Assembly: GCA_903935205.1 (NCBI GenBank)
Contig: CAIZQU010000129.1
Location: 1 to 58,478 of the forward strand
DNA: 58,478 bases
Source of the DNA: an uncultured cyanobacterium
Lineage (GTDB): Bacteria; Cyanobacteriota; Cyanobacteriia; PCC-6307; Cyanobiaceae
Direction of reading: 5' to 3'
In this document: piece after piece, positions 37,652 to 47,353 of the stretch
Layout of the letters: every line of letters starts with the position of its first letter
Position numbering within the stretch: position 1 is the stretch's first letter
Notes under the pieces: generated by a model
Database searches by the model: none
What the model saw: only the letters and a program-made list of their open reading frames with translations
Told to the model about the DNA's origin: nothing
Position numbers and translations under genes: made by a program

Positions 37652-40303
37652 ATGGCCGGCGCCAGCCCCCGCAGGAAGACCGCCCTTCGCAGCGCTGGCT
37701 CCCTTTCCGTTCTGCCACTGCTCGGTGTGGTCGTGCTCCTGGGGGCTGGTCGGGGTCTGGCCGCTGAGGTTCCGCCAGCGGCGGAGACCAGCCCATCCCC
37801 CGCTGAGACCGGTCTGCTGGCGATGGCGCCCAGCCTCCCGACCGAGGCTTCAGGCGCGGTCCCTGCCCAGGGTGCTCCGGCCGCCAGCCCGTCGACGATG
37901 ACGGGCGAGCCGGCTGTCGTCGCGGCAGATCCCAGCCCCAGGCTCGGCCCGGCCGGCTCCGCGGCCAGCCCGGATGCGGCCAGCCTCGCCCAGGCCGCCC
38001 CGAACCCCGCTCCCTCCGGAGCCAATCCCGCTCCCGCCAGCCCCGGGACCGCTGCCCCGGTCGCCGCTCCGGCACCGACCATCACCCCCTCCGGCCCCGG
38101 CCGGGCCACCACCTCCGCCCCGGCCGGCGTGGCGCCGCCGGCGGCGGCCACCACCCCTGGGGCTGCCGATGCCGCGAGCCCCGGCGGCGGCGCACCGTCC
38201 CCGGCCGCCGGAGCGGCGCCGCCAGCCGGATCTTCTCCCCAGGCCGAACCGGCCGCCGCCGCACCGGACAACGAGCCGCGGGTGCTGCTCAGTGAGGTGG
38301 TGGTTCAGGGCCTCGACGGCCATCCCGAACGCCAGCGGCTCGAGCAGGCCGTTTATGGCGCCATGACCGTGATCCCGGGCAGCCGCGTCACCCGCAGCCA
38401 GCTGCGCAAGGATCTGGCGGCCATCTATGCCACCGGCTGGTTCTCCGATGCGCGGATGCAGCCGAAGGATGGTCCCCTCGGCGTGCGCTTGATCGTCACC
38501 GTCGCTCCTTACCCGGTGCTCACCCAGGTGGTGATTGAACCGGAGGACGCCAAGCTGCCGGCGACGGTGGTCAATGACACCTTCGCCCCCGATTACGGCC
38601 GCAGCCTCAACCTCAACACCCTGCAGACCCGCATGCAGGAGCTGCAGAAGTGGTATGCGGACCAGGGTTATTCCCTGGCCCGGGTCACCGGCCCCGGCCG
38701 GATCGGACCCGATGGCCGTGTGCAGCTGCTGGTGCGCCAGGGCACGGTCAGCGGCGTGGAGGTTCAGTTCCTCGACAAGGAGGGATCGGATACCGATGCC
38801 GAGGGCAAGCCGATTCGCGGCAAGACCAAGTCCTGGGTGATCACCCGTGAGATTTCGCTGAAGCCCGGTCAGGTGTTCAACCGCCGCAACCTCGAAGATG
38901 ACATCAAGCGGCTCTACGGCACCGGCCTGTTCAGCGATGTCAAGGTGACCCTCAAGCCCCAGCCGGACGATCCGGGTCAGGTGGCGATCGTGCTCGGGGT
39001 CGTCGAGCAGTCGACCGGTTCGCTCTCCGGCGGTCTGGGCTATAGCCAGAGCCAGGGTGTCTTCGGGCAGGTGCAGGTTCAGGACAGCAACCTTCTCGGT
39101 CGCGCCTGGGACCTGGCGACCAGCTTCACCTATGGTCAGTTCGGCGGATTGTTTGACATCACCTTCACCGATCCCTGGATCAAGGGTGATCCCTTCCGCA
39201 CCGCGATGCGAATCAAGGCCTTCATCAGCCGGGATGTACCGCAGGTGTTCCAGAGCCAGAATGATGGAAACATCTACACGGTTTCTGATTTTTACGAGGC
39301 CCCCGGCGCCAAGCTCAATGACTTGGCCTACAACATCGATGCCAACAAAAATCCGGCCAATCGCCATTTTGATTCCGTAGAGGATGCCGAGAACGCCTCG
39401 CCCGGCAACAGCTGGTTCAACTACGACGGCAACACCGTGGTGGTGCAACGCATCGGCGGTAATCTGCAGTTCGTGCGTCCTCTCAACGGCGGCAATCCCT
39501 TCAAGCGGGCACCCTGGAGCGTGGTGGTCGGCCTGAGTGGTCAGCAGGTCACGCCGATGAATGTCGGTGGTTCGGTCATGCCCTACGGCGCGGCAGATAC
39601 CGACGACAGTTTCGATTACAACGGCAACCTCCAGGTCAAGGATCTGGTCTGCATCGCCTACAACTGCGCCAGCCGCAACCAGCTGCTTGGGGTTCGGCTG
39701 GCAACCACCTACAACACCCTCGACGATCCCCGCAACCCGACCCGCGGCGATTTCTTCAGCCTCGGCACCGAGCAGTTCGTGTCGGTCGGTCCTGACTCCC
39801 CCACCTTCAATCGGGTGCGCGGCAGCTACACCCACTTCATTCCGGTCAACTGGCTGAAGATCTTCAAGGGCTGCCGCACCGATGCCTCGGGCTCGGCCCC
39901 CAACTGCAAGCAGGCCGTCGCCTTCCAGGTGTCGGCCGGCACGGTGATGGGCAACCTCCCCCCCTACGAAGCGTTCTGTCTGGGCGGGGGCAACTCCGTG
40001 CGCGGCTACTACGACTGCGACCTCGGCGTCGGCCGCAGCTTCGGGGAGGCCACCCTCGAATATCGCTTCCCCCTGTTCAGCATCGTCAGCGGTGAGCTGT
40101 TCATCGATGGCGGCACCACCTTCGGCACTCAGAAGGATGTGCCTGGCGATCTCGGCACCCTTCTGGGCAAACCCGGTGAGGGCTTCTCGGTGGGCACCGG
40201 CCTGATCGTGACCACCCCGGTGGGCCCCCTGCGCCTGGAGGTGGCCAGCGAGGACTTCAGCGGCAGCTGGCGCTTCAACCTCGGCGTGGGCTGGAAGTTC
40301 TAG
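37652..40303 (+). CDS. bamA: Omp85/BamA outer membrane assembly protein
   Basis: This is the outer-membrane beta-barrel insertase (883 residues). A signal peptide (about 1-38) is followed by a 170-residue Pro/Ala/Gly-rich stretch (about 39-208), which is unusually long. Three POTRA domains occupy about 209-455 (VVVQGLDGHPERQR, VVIEPEDAKLPATVV, RNLEDDIKRLYGTGLFSDV). A 16-strand-type barrel runs to the C-terminal Phe (GWKF), with GGNSVRGYYDCDLGVGRS as the lid-loop VRGY motif. Its TAG stop overlaps the lpxC GTG by 1 nt. Confidence 0.94.
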   Translation: MAGASPRRKTALRSAGSLSVLPLLGVVVLLGAGRGLAAEVPPAAETSPSPAETGLLAMAPSLPTEASGAVPAQGAPAASPSTMTGEPAVVAADPSPRLGPAGSAASPDAASLAQAAPNPAPSGANPAPASPGTAAPVAAPAPTITPSGPGRATTSAPAGVAPPAAATTPGAADAASPGGGAPSPAAGAAPPAGSSPQAEPAAAAPDNEPRVLLSEVVVQGLDGHPERQRLEQAVYGAMTVIPGSRVTRSQLRKDLAAIYATGWFSDARMQPKDGPLGVRLIVTVAPYPVLTQVVIEPEDAKLPATVVNDTFAPDYGRSLNLNTLQTRMQELQKWYADQGYSLARVTGPGRIGPDGRVQLLVRQGTVSGVEVQFLDKEGSDTDAEGKPIRGKTKSWVITREISLKPGQVFNRRNLEDDIKRLYGTGLFSDVKVTLKPQPDDPGQVAIVLGVVEQSTGSLSGGLGYSQSQGVFGQVQVQDSNLLGRAWDLATSFTYGQFGGLFDITFTDPWIKGDPFRTAMRIKAFISRDVPQVFQSQNDGNIYTVSDFYEAPGAKLNDLAYNIDANKNPANRHFDSVEDAENASPGNSWFNYDGNTVVVQRIGGNLQFVRPLNGGNPFKRAPWSVVVGLSGQQVTPMNVGGSVMPYGAADTDDSFDYNGNLQVKDLVCIAYNCASRNQLLGVRLATTYNTLDDPRNPTRGDFFSLGTEQFVSVGPDSPTFNRVRGSYTHFIPVNWLKIFKGCRTDASGSAPNCKQAVAFQVSAGTVMGNLPPYEAFCLGGGNSVRGYYDCDLGVGRSFGEATLEYRFPLFSIVSGELFIDGGTTFGTQKDVPGDLGTLLGKPGEGFSVGTGLIVTTPVGPLRLEVASEDFSGSWRFNLGVGWKF

Positions 40304-41262
40304 TGAGCGCCTGGCCCTCCGATTACCGCCTCGCCTGGACCCTGGCCGCGGCCGTGGAGCGTTCCGGCGTCGGCCTCCACAGCGGTTTGCCCTGCCGGGT
40401 GCGCCTGGCCCCCTCCGCCCTGCCCGGCTACCGGGTCGGCTGGCTCGATGCACCGGAGCTGCCCCTGCGGCAGCTTGAGCCCTCCCAGGTCTGCGATACC
40501 CGCCTCTGCACCGCCTTGAAGCTCGGAGAGCGCCAGCTGACCACGGTGGAACACCTGCTCGCGGCCCTGGCCGGCACCGGCGTCAGCCAGGCCGAGATCT
40601 GGGTGGAGGGCGGCGAGATCCCCCTCCTGGACGGCTCCGCCCTGCCCTGGGTGGAGGCCATCGCCGAGGCGGGGCTCACCCCACTAGGGGAGCGTTCGGA
40701 GCCGAGCCTTCCAGCAGAGCCCCTGACGGTGCGCCAGGGGTTGGGCTTTGTGACCGCCTTCGCGGCTGAGGAGCGGCGGCTGGCGGCGGCCGTGGAATTT
40801 CCCCAGGCCGCCATCGGTCGCCAGTTGTTCTCCCTGACCCTCACCCCCGAGAGCTTCGTGCGCGAGATCGCTCCGGCTCGCACCTTCGGGTTCCGGGAGC
40901 AGGTGGAGCAGTTGCGCCAGGCCGGCCTGATCCGAGGCGGTGCCCTCGACAATGCCCTGGTCTGCGACGGCGAGCGCTGGCTCAACCCACCGCTGCGCTT
41001 TGAGGACGAACCGGTGCGCCATAAGCTACTGGATCTGTTGGGGGATCTCGCCCTGGCAGGGTTGCCAAGGGCCCAGGTGTTCGCCTATCGCGGCTCCCAC
41101 GGCCTTCACACCGCCATGGCCGCTGCCATGACCACGGCCATCACCACCGCCATGGCCGCGGCGGTCGAACCCAGCGCTGACTCGCCAACCCTTTCCCTGG
41201 CCGGCCCGTCGCCGCCCGTCGCCGGTCCGCCCACCCCGATCCCTCCCATCCTCAGCATCTGA
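40303..41262 (+). CDS. lpxC: UDP-3-O-acyl-N-acetylglucosamine deacetylase
   Basis: LpxC commits the cell to lipid A synthesis by removing acetate from UDP-3-O-acyl-GlcNAc. The Zn ligands are His in [12 protein letters not shown] and His/Asp in [13 protein letters not shown]. The catalytic and lipid-passage region is [19 protein letters not shown]. The last ~50 residues (Met/Thr/Ala repeats, then Pro-rich) extend past the family C-terminus. It starts with a GTG inside the bamA stop codon. Confidence 0.95.
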   Translation: MSAWPSDYRLAWTLAAAVERSGVGLHSGLPCRVRLAPSALPGYRVGWLDAPELPLRQLEPSQVCDTRLCTALKLGERQLTTVEHLLAALAGTGVSQAEIWVEGGEIPLLDGSALPWVEAIAEAGLTPLGERSEPSLPAEPLTVRQGLGFVTAFAAEERRLAAAVEFPQAAIGRQLFSLTLTPESFVREIAPARTFGFREQVEQLRQAGLIRGGALDNALVCDGERWLNPPLRFEDEPVRHKLLDLLGDLALAGLPRAQVFAYRGSHGLHTAMAAAMTTAITTAMAAAVEPSADSPTLSLAGPSPPVAGPPTPIPPILSI

Positions 41263-41266
41263 GACC

Positions 41267-41824
41267 TTGACCGCTTCGCCCACCATCCCCGCCGCCACGG
41301 AGCCCGGATCAGCCGACGATCACCTCGATCCAGCGACGGCCGTCCCCGAATCCAGCAGCTGCGGCACCAGTGGCCTGCGCCTTCCCGATCCGGTGGTATT
41401 GACCAGCGAGCAGATCCAGGGGCTGCTGCCCCATCGCTACCCCTTTTCGCTGGTGGATCGGGTGGTGGCCCACGAGCCAGGAAGGATGGCGGTAGCGATC
41501 AAGAATGTGACCCTCAATGAACCCCAGTTCCAGGGCCATTTCCCAGGCCGCCCGCTGATGCCGGGGGTGCTGATCGTTGAAGCCATGGCCCAGGTGGGGG
41601 GTCTGATCGTCACCCAGATGCCCGATCTGCCCAAGGGGCTGTTCGTGTTCGCCGGCATCGACGGCGTGCGCTTCCGCCGACCGGTGGTTCCCGGCGACCA
41701 GCTGCGCATCACCTGCGAACTGCTCAGTCTCAAGCGCAAACGCTTCGGCAAGGTGAAGGGCGAGGCCCGCGTCGACGGTGAGCTGGTCTGCTCCGGCGAG
41801 CTGATGTTCTCCCTGGTCTCCTGA
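41267..41824 (+). CDS. fabZ: 3-hydroxyacyl-ACP dehydratase FabZ
   Basis: FabZ dehydrates beta-hydroxyacyl-ACP and competes with LpxA for the same substrate, so its place among lpx genes is typical. The hot-dog fold is clear: [14 protein letters not shown], then [21 protein letters not shown] with the catalytic His and Glu. The TTG at 41267 lies 4 nt after lpxC but adds about 44 non-conserved residues. A TTG in the stretch VVLTSEQIQ (near 41399) would give the usual length. Confidence 0.95.
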   Translation: MTASPTIPAATEPGSADDHLDPATAVPESSSCGTSGLRLPDPVVLTSEQIQGLLPHRYPFSLVDRVVAHEPGRMAVAIKNVTLNEPQFQGHFPGRPLMPGVLIVEAMAQVGGLIVTQMPDLPKGLFVFAGIDGVRFRRPVVPGDQLRITCELLSLKRKRFGKVKGEARVDGELVCSGELMFSLVS

Positions 41825-41828
41825 GCTG

Positions 41829-42650
41829 ATGACGAGCGCAGCCATGGCCACATCGGTCCACCCCACGGCGGTCATTGACCCGGCCGCACGGTTGGGTGAA
41901 GGGGTCACGGTGGGCCCCTATGCGGTGATCGGTCCCGACGTGGAGATCGGTGATGGCAGCCGCATCGGCCCCCATGCGGTCATCGATGGACGGGTGCGGA
42001 TGGGGCGCCGCAACCGCATCTTTCCAGGGGCCTGCATCGGCCTTGAGCCCCAGGATCTCAAATACGACGGCGCCGCCACCGAGGTGGTGATCGGCGACGA
42101 CAACACCATCCGCGAATGCGTCACCATCAACCGCGCCACCGGTGAAGGCGAACAGACCTGCCTGGGCAGTGGCAATCTGCTGATGGCTTACAGCCACCTG
42201 GGCCACAACTGCCACCTCGGTGATCGGATCGTGATCGCCAACGGCGTCGCCGTCGCCGGCCATGTGGTGATCGGCGACCGGGCCGTGATCGGCGGCGTGC
42301 TCGGCATTCACCAGTTCGTGCACATCGGCGGTCTGGCGATGGTGGGCGGCATGAGCCGCATCGATCGGGATGTGCCCCCCTTCAGCCTGGTGGAGGGCCA
42401 TCCCGGCCGGGTGCGGGGCCTCAACCGCATCGGCCTGCGCCGCAGCGGCCTGGCCGAGCGCCAGGGCGGCGAGGACCTGCGCGATCTGCAGGAGACCTGG
42501 GCCCTCCTCTACCGCAGCGATCGGGTGCTCGCCGATGCCCTGCGCGAGGCCCGCCAGCGCACCCTGCTGCCGGCGGCCGACGAACTCTGCAGCTTCCTGG
42601 AGGCCTCGATCGGTCCCGGCCGCCGCGGTCCCCTGCCGGCGGCGCGCTGA
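41829..42650 (+). CDS. lpxA: UDP-N-acetylglucosamine acyltransferase LpxA
   Basis: LpxA adds the first 3-hydroxyacyl chain to UDP-GlcNAc. The 273-residue chain is a left-handed beta helix of hexapeptide repeats ([24 protein letters not shown]). It has the catalytic His region [13 protein letters not shown] and the [15 protein letters not shown] segment, followed by a helical C-terminus. ATGs at 41829 and 41844 are both possible. The stop overlaps lpxB by 1 nt. Confidence 0.96.
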   Translation: MTSAAMATSVHPTAVIDPAARLGEGVTVGPYAVIGPDVEIGDGSRIGPHAVIDGRVRMGRRNRIFPGACIGLEPQDLKYDGAATEVVIGDDNTIRECVTINRATGEGEQTCLGSGNLLMAYSHLGHNCHLGDRIVIANGVAVAGHVVIGDRAVIGGVLGIHQFVHIGGLAMVGGMSRIDRDVPPFSLVEGHPGRVRGLNRIGLRRSGLAERQGGEDLRDLQETWALLYRSDRVLADALREARQRTLLPAADELCSFLEASIGPGRRGPLPAAR

Positions 42651-43843
42651 TGGTGCGTCTGCTGGTGAGCACCGGTGAGGTCTCCGGTGACCTGCAGGGC
42701 AGCCTCCTGATCCAGGCGCTCCACCGCGAGGCGGAACGCCGGGGCCTGGCTCTGGAGGTGGTGGCCCTGGGGGGCCGGCGCATGGAGGCGGCCGGGGCCA
42801 GCCTGCTGGCCGATACCGCCGCCCTCGGGGCCATCGGCCTCTGGGAGGCCGTTCCCCTGGTGCTGCCCACCCTGCGCCTCCAGTCCCGGCTGCGGCGTTG
42901 GCTGCGCCGCCATCCGCCCGATGGCGTGGTCCTGATCGATTACATGGGGGCCAACATCAACCTGGGCCTGCGCCTCAAGCGCACCTACCCGCAGGTGCCG
43001 ATCTCTTATTACATCGCCCCCCAGGAATGGGCCTGGCGGATGGGGGATGGCGGCACCACCCGTCTGATCGGTTTCACCGACCGGATCCTGGCGATCTTCC
43101 CGGAGGAGGCACGCTTCTACGCCTCCCGAGGCGCCGAGGTCACCTGGGTGGGCCATCCCCTGATCGATACCCTCGGGGAGCTGCCCAGCCGCAGCGAGGC
43201 CCGCCGCCGGCTCGACCTGCCCGCCACCGCTCCGGTGCTGCTGCTGCTGCCCGCTTCCAGGCCCCAGGAGCTGCGCTACCTGCTGCCGGTGATGCTCGAG
43301 GCGGCCGTGGCCCTGCAACGGCGCCGCCCGGATCTGGAGGTGGTGCTGCCGGCCGGTCTGGAAAGCTTCGAAGAGCGGCTGCGGGCCGCCGTGGCCCAGG
43401 CCGGCCTGCGGGCCCGGGTGATCCCCGCCTCCCAGGCCGATGCCCTGCGGCCCGACCTCTGTGCCGCCGCCGATGGCGCCGTCACCAAATCGGGCACCGC
43501 CAACCTGGAACTGGCCCTGCGGGGGGTGCCCCAGGTGACCGGCTACCGGGTCAGCCGGCCTACGGCCCTGGTGGCGCGCCATCTGCTGCGCTTCCAGGTG
43601 GCCCACATCTCGCCGGTCAACCTGGTGCTCGATGAGCGGTTGGTGCCCGAGCTTCTGCAGGAGGCATTCACGGCGGAGGGGATCCTCTCGGCCCTGGAGC
43701 CGCTGCTGGATCAGGGCAGCGCCCGGGAGCGCATGCTGGAGGGCTACGGGCGCCTGCGCCGCTGCCTCGGGGAACCGGGGGTCACCGGCCGGGCCGCCTC
43801 CGCCATCCTGGACCAGGTCCAGCACGCCCAGCCATGCGCCTGA
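42650..43843 (+). CDS. lpxB: Lipid-A-disaccharide synthase
   Basis: LpxB joins UDP-2,3-diacyl-GlcN and lipid X. The 397-residue GT19 enzyme has the N-terminal [14 protein letters not shown] motif, the [10 protein letters not shown] stretch, [22 protein letters not shown], and the donor-site region [17 protein letters not shown]. It overlaps lpxA by 1 nt and msrA by 10 nt. No further lipid A genes follow, as expected for the simplified lipid A of picocyanobacteria. Confidence 0.96.
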   Translation: MVRLLVSTGEVSGDLQGSLLIQALHREAERRGLALEVVALGGRRMEAAGASLLADTAALGAIGLWEAVPLVLPTLRLQSRLRRWLRRHPPDGVVLIDYMGANINLGLRLKRTYPQVPISYYIAPQEWAWRMGDGGTTRLIGFTDRILAIFPEEARFYASRGAEVTWVGHPLIDTLGELPSRSEARRRLDLPATAPVLLLLPASRPQELRYLLPVMLEAAVALQRRRPDLEVVLPAGLESFEERLRAAVAQAGLRARVIPASQADALRPDLCAAADGAVTKSGTANLELALRGVPQVTGYRVSRPTALVARHLLRFQVAHISPVNLVLDERLVPELLQEAFTAEGILSALEPLLDQGSARERMLEGYGRLRRCLGEPGVTGRAASAILDQVQHAQPCA

Positions 43844-44778
43844 GCCGTCGTCCATCCCATCGCGCCGCCGCCACACCGGCCGCGGCAATGCCGCCAGCCG
43901 ATGGCGCCTCCACTTCGCTGGCCCGCTGGGTGCTGGGGCCCCTGCTGGTCCTGGTGCTCCTGCTCGCCCCTGCCGCCGCCGGCCTGGCGGCCACCGAGGA
44001 GGCGGTGCTGGCGGGGGGGTGCTTCTGGTGCCTGGAGCACGACCTCGAAGACCTGCCCGGAGTGCTGGATGTGGAGAGCGGCTACAGCGGCGGCCGCAAG
44101 GCCAATCCGAGCTACGGCGAGGTCTCGGCTGGCGGCACCGGCCACCAGGAGAGCGTGCGAGTGCGGTTCGACAACACCAAGATCCGCTATGAGGCCCTGC
44201 TGCGTGCTTATTGGCGCCAGATCGATCCCTTCGATGGCGGCGGCCAGTTCTGCGACCGCGGCGATTCCTACCGGCCGGTGATCTTCACCACCAGCGCCAC
44301 CCAGGCCGTGGAGGCCCGCAACAGCCTGGTGGCGGCAGCCCACGAGCTGGGGCGTCCGACGGCGGCGATCAAGGTGGCGGTCCGGCCCCTGGCCAAGTTC
44401 TGGCCGGCGGAGACCTACCACCAGAACTACGCCCGTCGCAACGGGCTTCGCTATCGCTATTACCGCTGGGCCTGTCGCCGTGATCAACGCCTCGATGCCG
44501 TCTGGGGGGTGCGGGCCCGCCGCGGCGATCGCTGGCAGGCGACCCAGGCGCCGGCGCCCGCAGCGCCCTCCTCCGGGGCCGTCGGGGCTGGCTCCACCGC
44601 CACCGGGCCAGCTGGCTCCCCCGCCGCCGCGCCGAAGGTCAGCCCGGCCCCCCTCCCCGCCGCCAAACCCGCCGGCCCCCTCCCCGCCCCGGCACCCCAG
44701 CCCCCGGCCGCCGCTGGCAGCCAGCCTTCCGGCGGTGCCCGAACCGCCGCACCCGCCGCACCCGCCGCTGCGGCGTGA
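43834..44778 (+). CDS. msrA: Peptide methionine-S-sulfoxide reductase MsrA, exported form
   Basis: MsrA repairs S-methionine sulfoxide in proteins. The catalytic motif is [10 protein letters not shown], followed by [21 protein letters not shown] and [12 protein letters not shown] basic then hydrophobic N-terminus ([19 protein letters not shown], about 32-50) makes export or membrane anchoring likely. The last ~95 residues after RRGDRWQA are Pro/Ala-rich and outside the family fold. It overlaps lpxB by 10 nt and ends the envelope operon, so it may protect periplasmic or outer-membrane proteins (inference). Confidence 0.93.
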   Translation: MRLSRRPSHRAAATPAAAMPPADGASTSLARWVLGPLLVLVLLLAPAAAGLAATEEAVLAGGCFWCLEHDLEDLPGVLDVESGYSGGRKANPSYGEVSAGGTGHQESVRVRFDNTKIRYEALLRAYWRQIDPFDGGGQFCDRGDSYRPVIFTTSATQAVEARNSLVAAAHELGRPTAAIKVAVRPLAKFWPAETYHQNYARRNGLRYRYYRWACRRDQRLDAVWGVRARRGDRWQATQAPAPAAPSSGAVGAGSTATGPAGSPAAAPKVSPAPLPAAKPAGPLPAPAPQPPAAAGSQPSGGARTAAPAAPAAAA

Positions 44779-44950
44779 TCAGACCCTGATCAAACGGGGC
44801 CCAGCCCAAGCCGGCCCCGTAGAAATCGGTAGAAAAGATTAAGGAAATGGGCGCCGCCGCTGGGCTCTCGTTTGGGGGATGCTCGGTTTTCACGGCTTCC
44901 GCCCCCTGAATTTCCGCGTAACGTGGTTTTGCCCAGAGAGCCATTCGTGT

Positions 44951-45160
44951 ATGTATCTGCTGACCATCCGTGACGGTCTTCAAACCCGCCACATCGGTCC
45001 CTACAGCACGCCCCAGGACGCCGCCGCCCAGCTCGATCAGCTGCTCCTCCACGCCGGCGAGCGGGCCCACTGGCAGATCCATGAGCTCGAGCCTCCCCAG
45101 GGCCAGGTGCGTGAGGTCCGGGTCAGTGCCGCCGGTCAGGCCGCCGTCGCTGCGGCCTGA
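44951..45160 (+). CDS. Small conserved-type protein of unknown function
   Basis: This 69-residue product starts MYLLTIRDGLQTRHIGPYST and has an amphipathic helix (AAAQLDQLLLHAGERA) before a short acidic stretch. It has no signal peptide or membrane helix. The frame is open upstream to 44879, but the ATG at 44951 gives a clean globular start. I recall similar short proteins in picocyanobacteria but no function. Confidence 0.6.
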   Translation: MYLLTIRDGLQTRHIGPYSTPQDAAAQLDQLLLHAGERAHWQIHELEPPQGQVREVRVSAAGQAAVAAA

Positions 45161-45228
45161 GCACCCTGGCCTCCCCCCGTTCGCCCCGGCGATCGGCGGG
45201 GAGCCTCCTGCCGCCGACCGGGCAGCCC

Positions 45229-45504
45229 TCAGGGTTTTGGCGAGCCCGGATAGCCACGCCGTAACCCGCTTTCGATCATCAGGCCGATGCCGGCATTGAT
45301 CAGCACCAGCCCCAGGGTTCCGTACCAGAACCAGGGCCCGGCGTTGGCAACCACGGCCAGCTTCTCGGGTACCGCCATCGCCAGACCGGCGTAGGTCTGC
45401 ACGCCCTTGCGGATCACCGCCTCACCGAACAGGCAGAGACCGGCCGGCAGCAGCAACACACCGATCTGGGCCTTGAGATACCAGCGCAGTTTCGGGAAGG
45501 GCAT
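45229..45504 (-). CDS. Small membrane protein, two helices
   Basis: This 91-residue protein has two predicted membrane helices (AQIGVLLLPAGLCLFGEAVI and FWYGTLGLVLINAGIGLMI) and a basic C-terminal tail. It has no recognised family. It is convergent with the small gene ending at 45160 and lies 46 nt after pepA on the minus strand, so it may be a pepA co-transcript. Confidence 0.7.
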   Translation of the reverse strand: MPFPKLRWYLKAQIGVLLLPAGLCLFGEAVIRKGVQTYAGLAMAVPEKLAVVANAGPWFWYGTLGLVLINAGIGLMIESGLRRGYPGSPKP

Positions 45505-45550
45505 CGGCAGGGGGCCGTCGGCCCCCTCAACCTAAGAACCTGGCCAGGGA

Positions 45551-47092
45551 TCAGGCCGGAGCCCCGGCCAGCACCCAGCCCACCAGGGTGCGCACCCCGA
45601 AGCCCGTGGCGCCGGACCCATCCGCACCGCGGGGTTTTTCATTCCAGACGGTCCCGGCGATGTCGAGATGGGCCCAGGCCAGCCCCTTGGGCACGAAATC
45701 CTGGAGGAAAAGGGCCGCGGTGATCGATCCACCCGGGCGGGGACCGGTGTTCTTCAGGTCGGCCAAAGGGCTCTTCAGGCCGTCCTTGTAGGAGCGACGC
45801 AGCGGCATCCGCCACAACGACTCACCGCCGCGGTGGGAGGCCTCCAGCAGGGCATCGGCCAGGCCATCGGCCGGGGACCAGAGGCCGGCGATCTCCTCCC
45901 CCAGGGCGATCACGCAGGCGCCGGTGAGGGTGGCCAGATCGACGATCGCATCGGGTTCGAGCTTGCCGGCATAGACCAGGGCATCGGCCAGGGTGAGCCT
46001 GCCCTCGGCGTCGGTGTTGTTGATCTCGATCGTCTTGCCGTTGGAGGCGGTGAGGATGTCGCCCGGGTGAATGGCGCCGCCACTGACCATGTTTTCGCAG
46101 CTCGCCACGATCGCGTGCACCTCCACTCCCTCCGGACGGAGCTGGCCGATGGCCCGCATCGCTCCGAGCACGGCGGCGCTGCCCCCCATGTCGTATTTCA
46201 TCATCTCGATCTGGGAGCCGGCCGTGTTGAGGTTGTAGCCCCCCGAATCGAAGGTGAGCCCCTTGCCCACCAGGGCCACCCGCCGGCTGACGTTGGCCGG
46301 GCGATAGGTGAGATGGATGAATTTCGGCGGCAGATCCGAACCCTGGGCCACCCCCAGATAGGCGCCCATTCCCAGGGCTTCGCAGTCGCTGCGCTCCAGC
46401 ACCTTCAGCTCCAGGCCATGGGCGCTGGCGATGGTGGCGGCGCAGTCCGCCAGGGCCTGTGGGGTGGCCACATTCGGGGGGGCGGCCACCAGCTGGCGCG
46501 CCAGTTCGACCCCGGAGCAGAGGGCATCCACCGTGTCCAGGCCGGCGGCAGCCCCGGGGTCGAGGCCCAGCAGACTGACGAGCTCCAGCCCTGGGCGCGG
46601 CTCCGGTTCACTGCGGAAGCGCAGATCGCTGTAGAGCGCCAGACGCACCGCTTCGGCCATCGCCGCTGCCGCCGCGCTTCCATCAAGACCCTCGACCGGC
46701 AGCGCCAGGCCGAGGCTGCGGGCCCCGGCGGCGGCGGCGGCCCTGGCCACTGCCGCCGCGGCGATCCGCAGAGCCATTCCGTCGAACTCGGCCGGATCTC
46801 CCAGGCCCACCAGGATCAAGGTGGCGGGTCGGCCATCCGGTCGCTCCAGGCAGAGCAGCTCGCCCGGCTTGCAGCGGAAGCGGCGCCGCTCGAACAGGGC
46901 CGTCGGATCGCCGCCCAGCAGTCCGGCCGTGGCGGCTTGCAGGGGATGGTCCGTGCCGCTGAACAGGCCCACCGCCAGGGCATCGCCTGCCCAGCCCTCG
47001 GGGAGGTCACCCGCCGCACCGAGGCCACCGCTGAGACATTGGAACGCCGGAATGACCTGGCCTGAGGGGCTGGACGAGGGGCTGGACTCCAT
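45551..47092 (-). CDS. pepA: Leucyl aminopeptidase (M17)
   Basis: PepA is a hexameric di-zinc aminopeptidase of peptide turnover. The 513-residue chain has the catalytic-domain motifs VGKGLTFDSGGYNLN, KYDMGGSAAVLGAM and the family signature NNTDAEGRLTLADAL. All expected metal ligands (Lys, Asp, Asp, Asp, Glu) are present. The ATG at 47092 is chosen because the frame above it runs through a 9-bp DNA repeat and is plainly non-coding. Confidence 0.96.
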   Translation of the reverse strand: MESSPSSSPSGQVIPAFQCLSGGLGAAGDLPEGWAGDALAVGLFSGTDHPLQAATAGLLGGDPTALFERRRFRCKPGELLCLERPDGRPATLILVGLGDPAEFDGMALRIAAAAVARAAAAAGARSLGLALPVEGLDGSAAAAAMAEAVRLALYSDLRFRSEPEPRPGLELVSLLGLDPGAAAGLDTVDALCSGVELARQLVAAPPNVATPQALADCAATIASAHGLELKVLERSDCEALGMGAYLGVAQGSDLPPKFIHLTYRPANVSRRVALVGKGLTFDSGGYNLNTAGSQIEMMKYDMGGSAAVLGAMRAIGQLRPEGVEVHAIVASCENMVSGGAIHPGDILTASNGKTIEINNTDAEGRLTLADALVYAGKLEPDAIVDLATLTGACVIALGEEIAGLWSPADGLADALLEASHRGGESLWRMPLRRSYKDGLKSPLADLKNTGPRPGGSITAALFLQDFVPKGLAWAHLDIAGTVWNEKPRGADGSGATGFGVRTLVGWVLAGAPA

Positions 47093-47154
47093 GCGATCAG
47101 TGGCGCCATCTGGCGTTTGATCGTAGCCAGGGTGCAACGCTGAACCCGGGTGCC

Positions 47155-47226
47155 GGCAGGCCCGGCAGGCCCGGCAGGCCCGCCGAGGCCGGCAGGCCCG
47201 GCAGGCCCGGCGAGGCCGGCGGGCCC
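47155..47226. repeat. Eight tandem 9-bp repeats upstream of pepA
   Basis: Eight consecutive 9-mers (consensus GGCAGGCCC, with GGCGAGGCC-type variants) lie between pepA and the GIY-YIG gene, 63-134 nt upstream of the pepA start. Length variation by slippage is likely. It may lie in the pepA leader. Confidence 0.9.
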
Positions 47227-47353
47227 GCGGTGCGGCGGCATCCCCGGAGCTCGGGCGGCCGTGGCCGCCAGCTCGGTGGCTGCCGGGACCCGGAATGGCC
47301 TGTGCTGCTGAACGGCGGGCCCTGAACCGCAACCCCAGCGCCCTCCTGCGGGC

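Noticed and set aside
44776-44792. Inverted repeat TGATCAG-ACC-CTGATCA at the msrA stop codon, considered as a terminator
   Set aside because: No T-tract follows and the stem is AT-containing and short; too weak to call.
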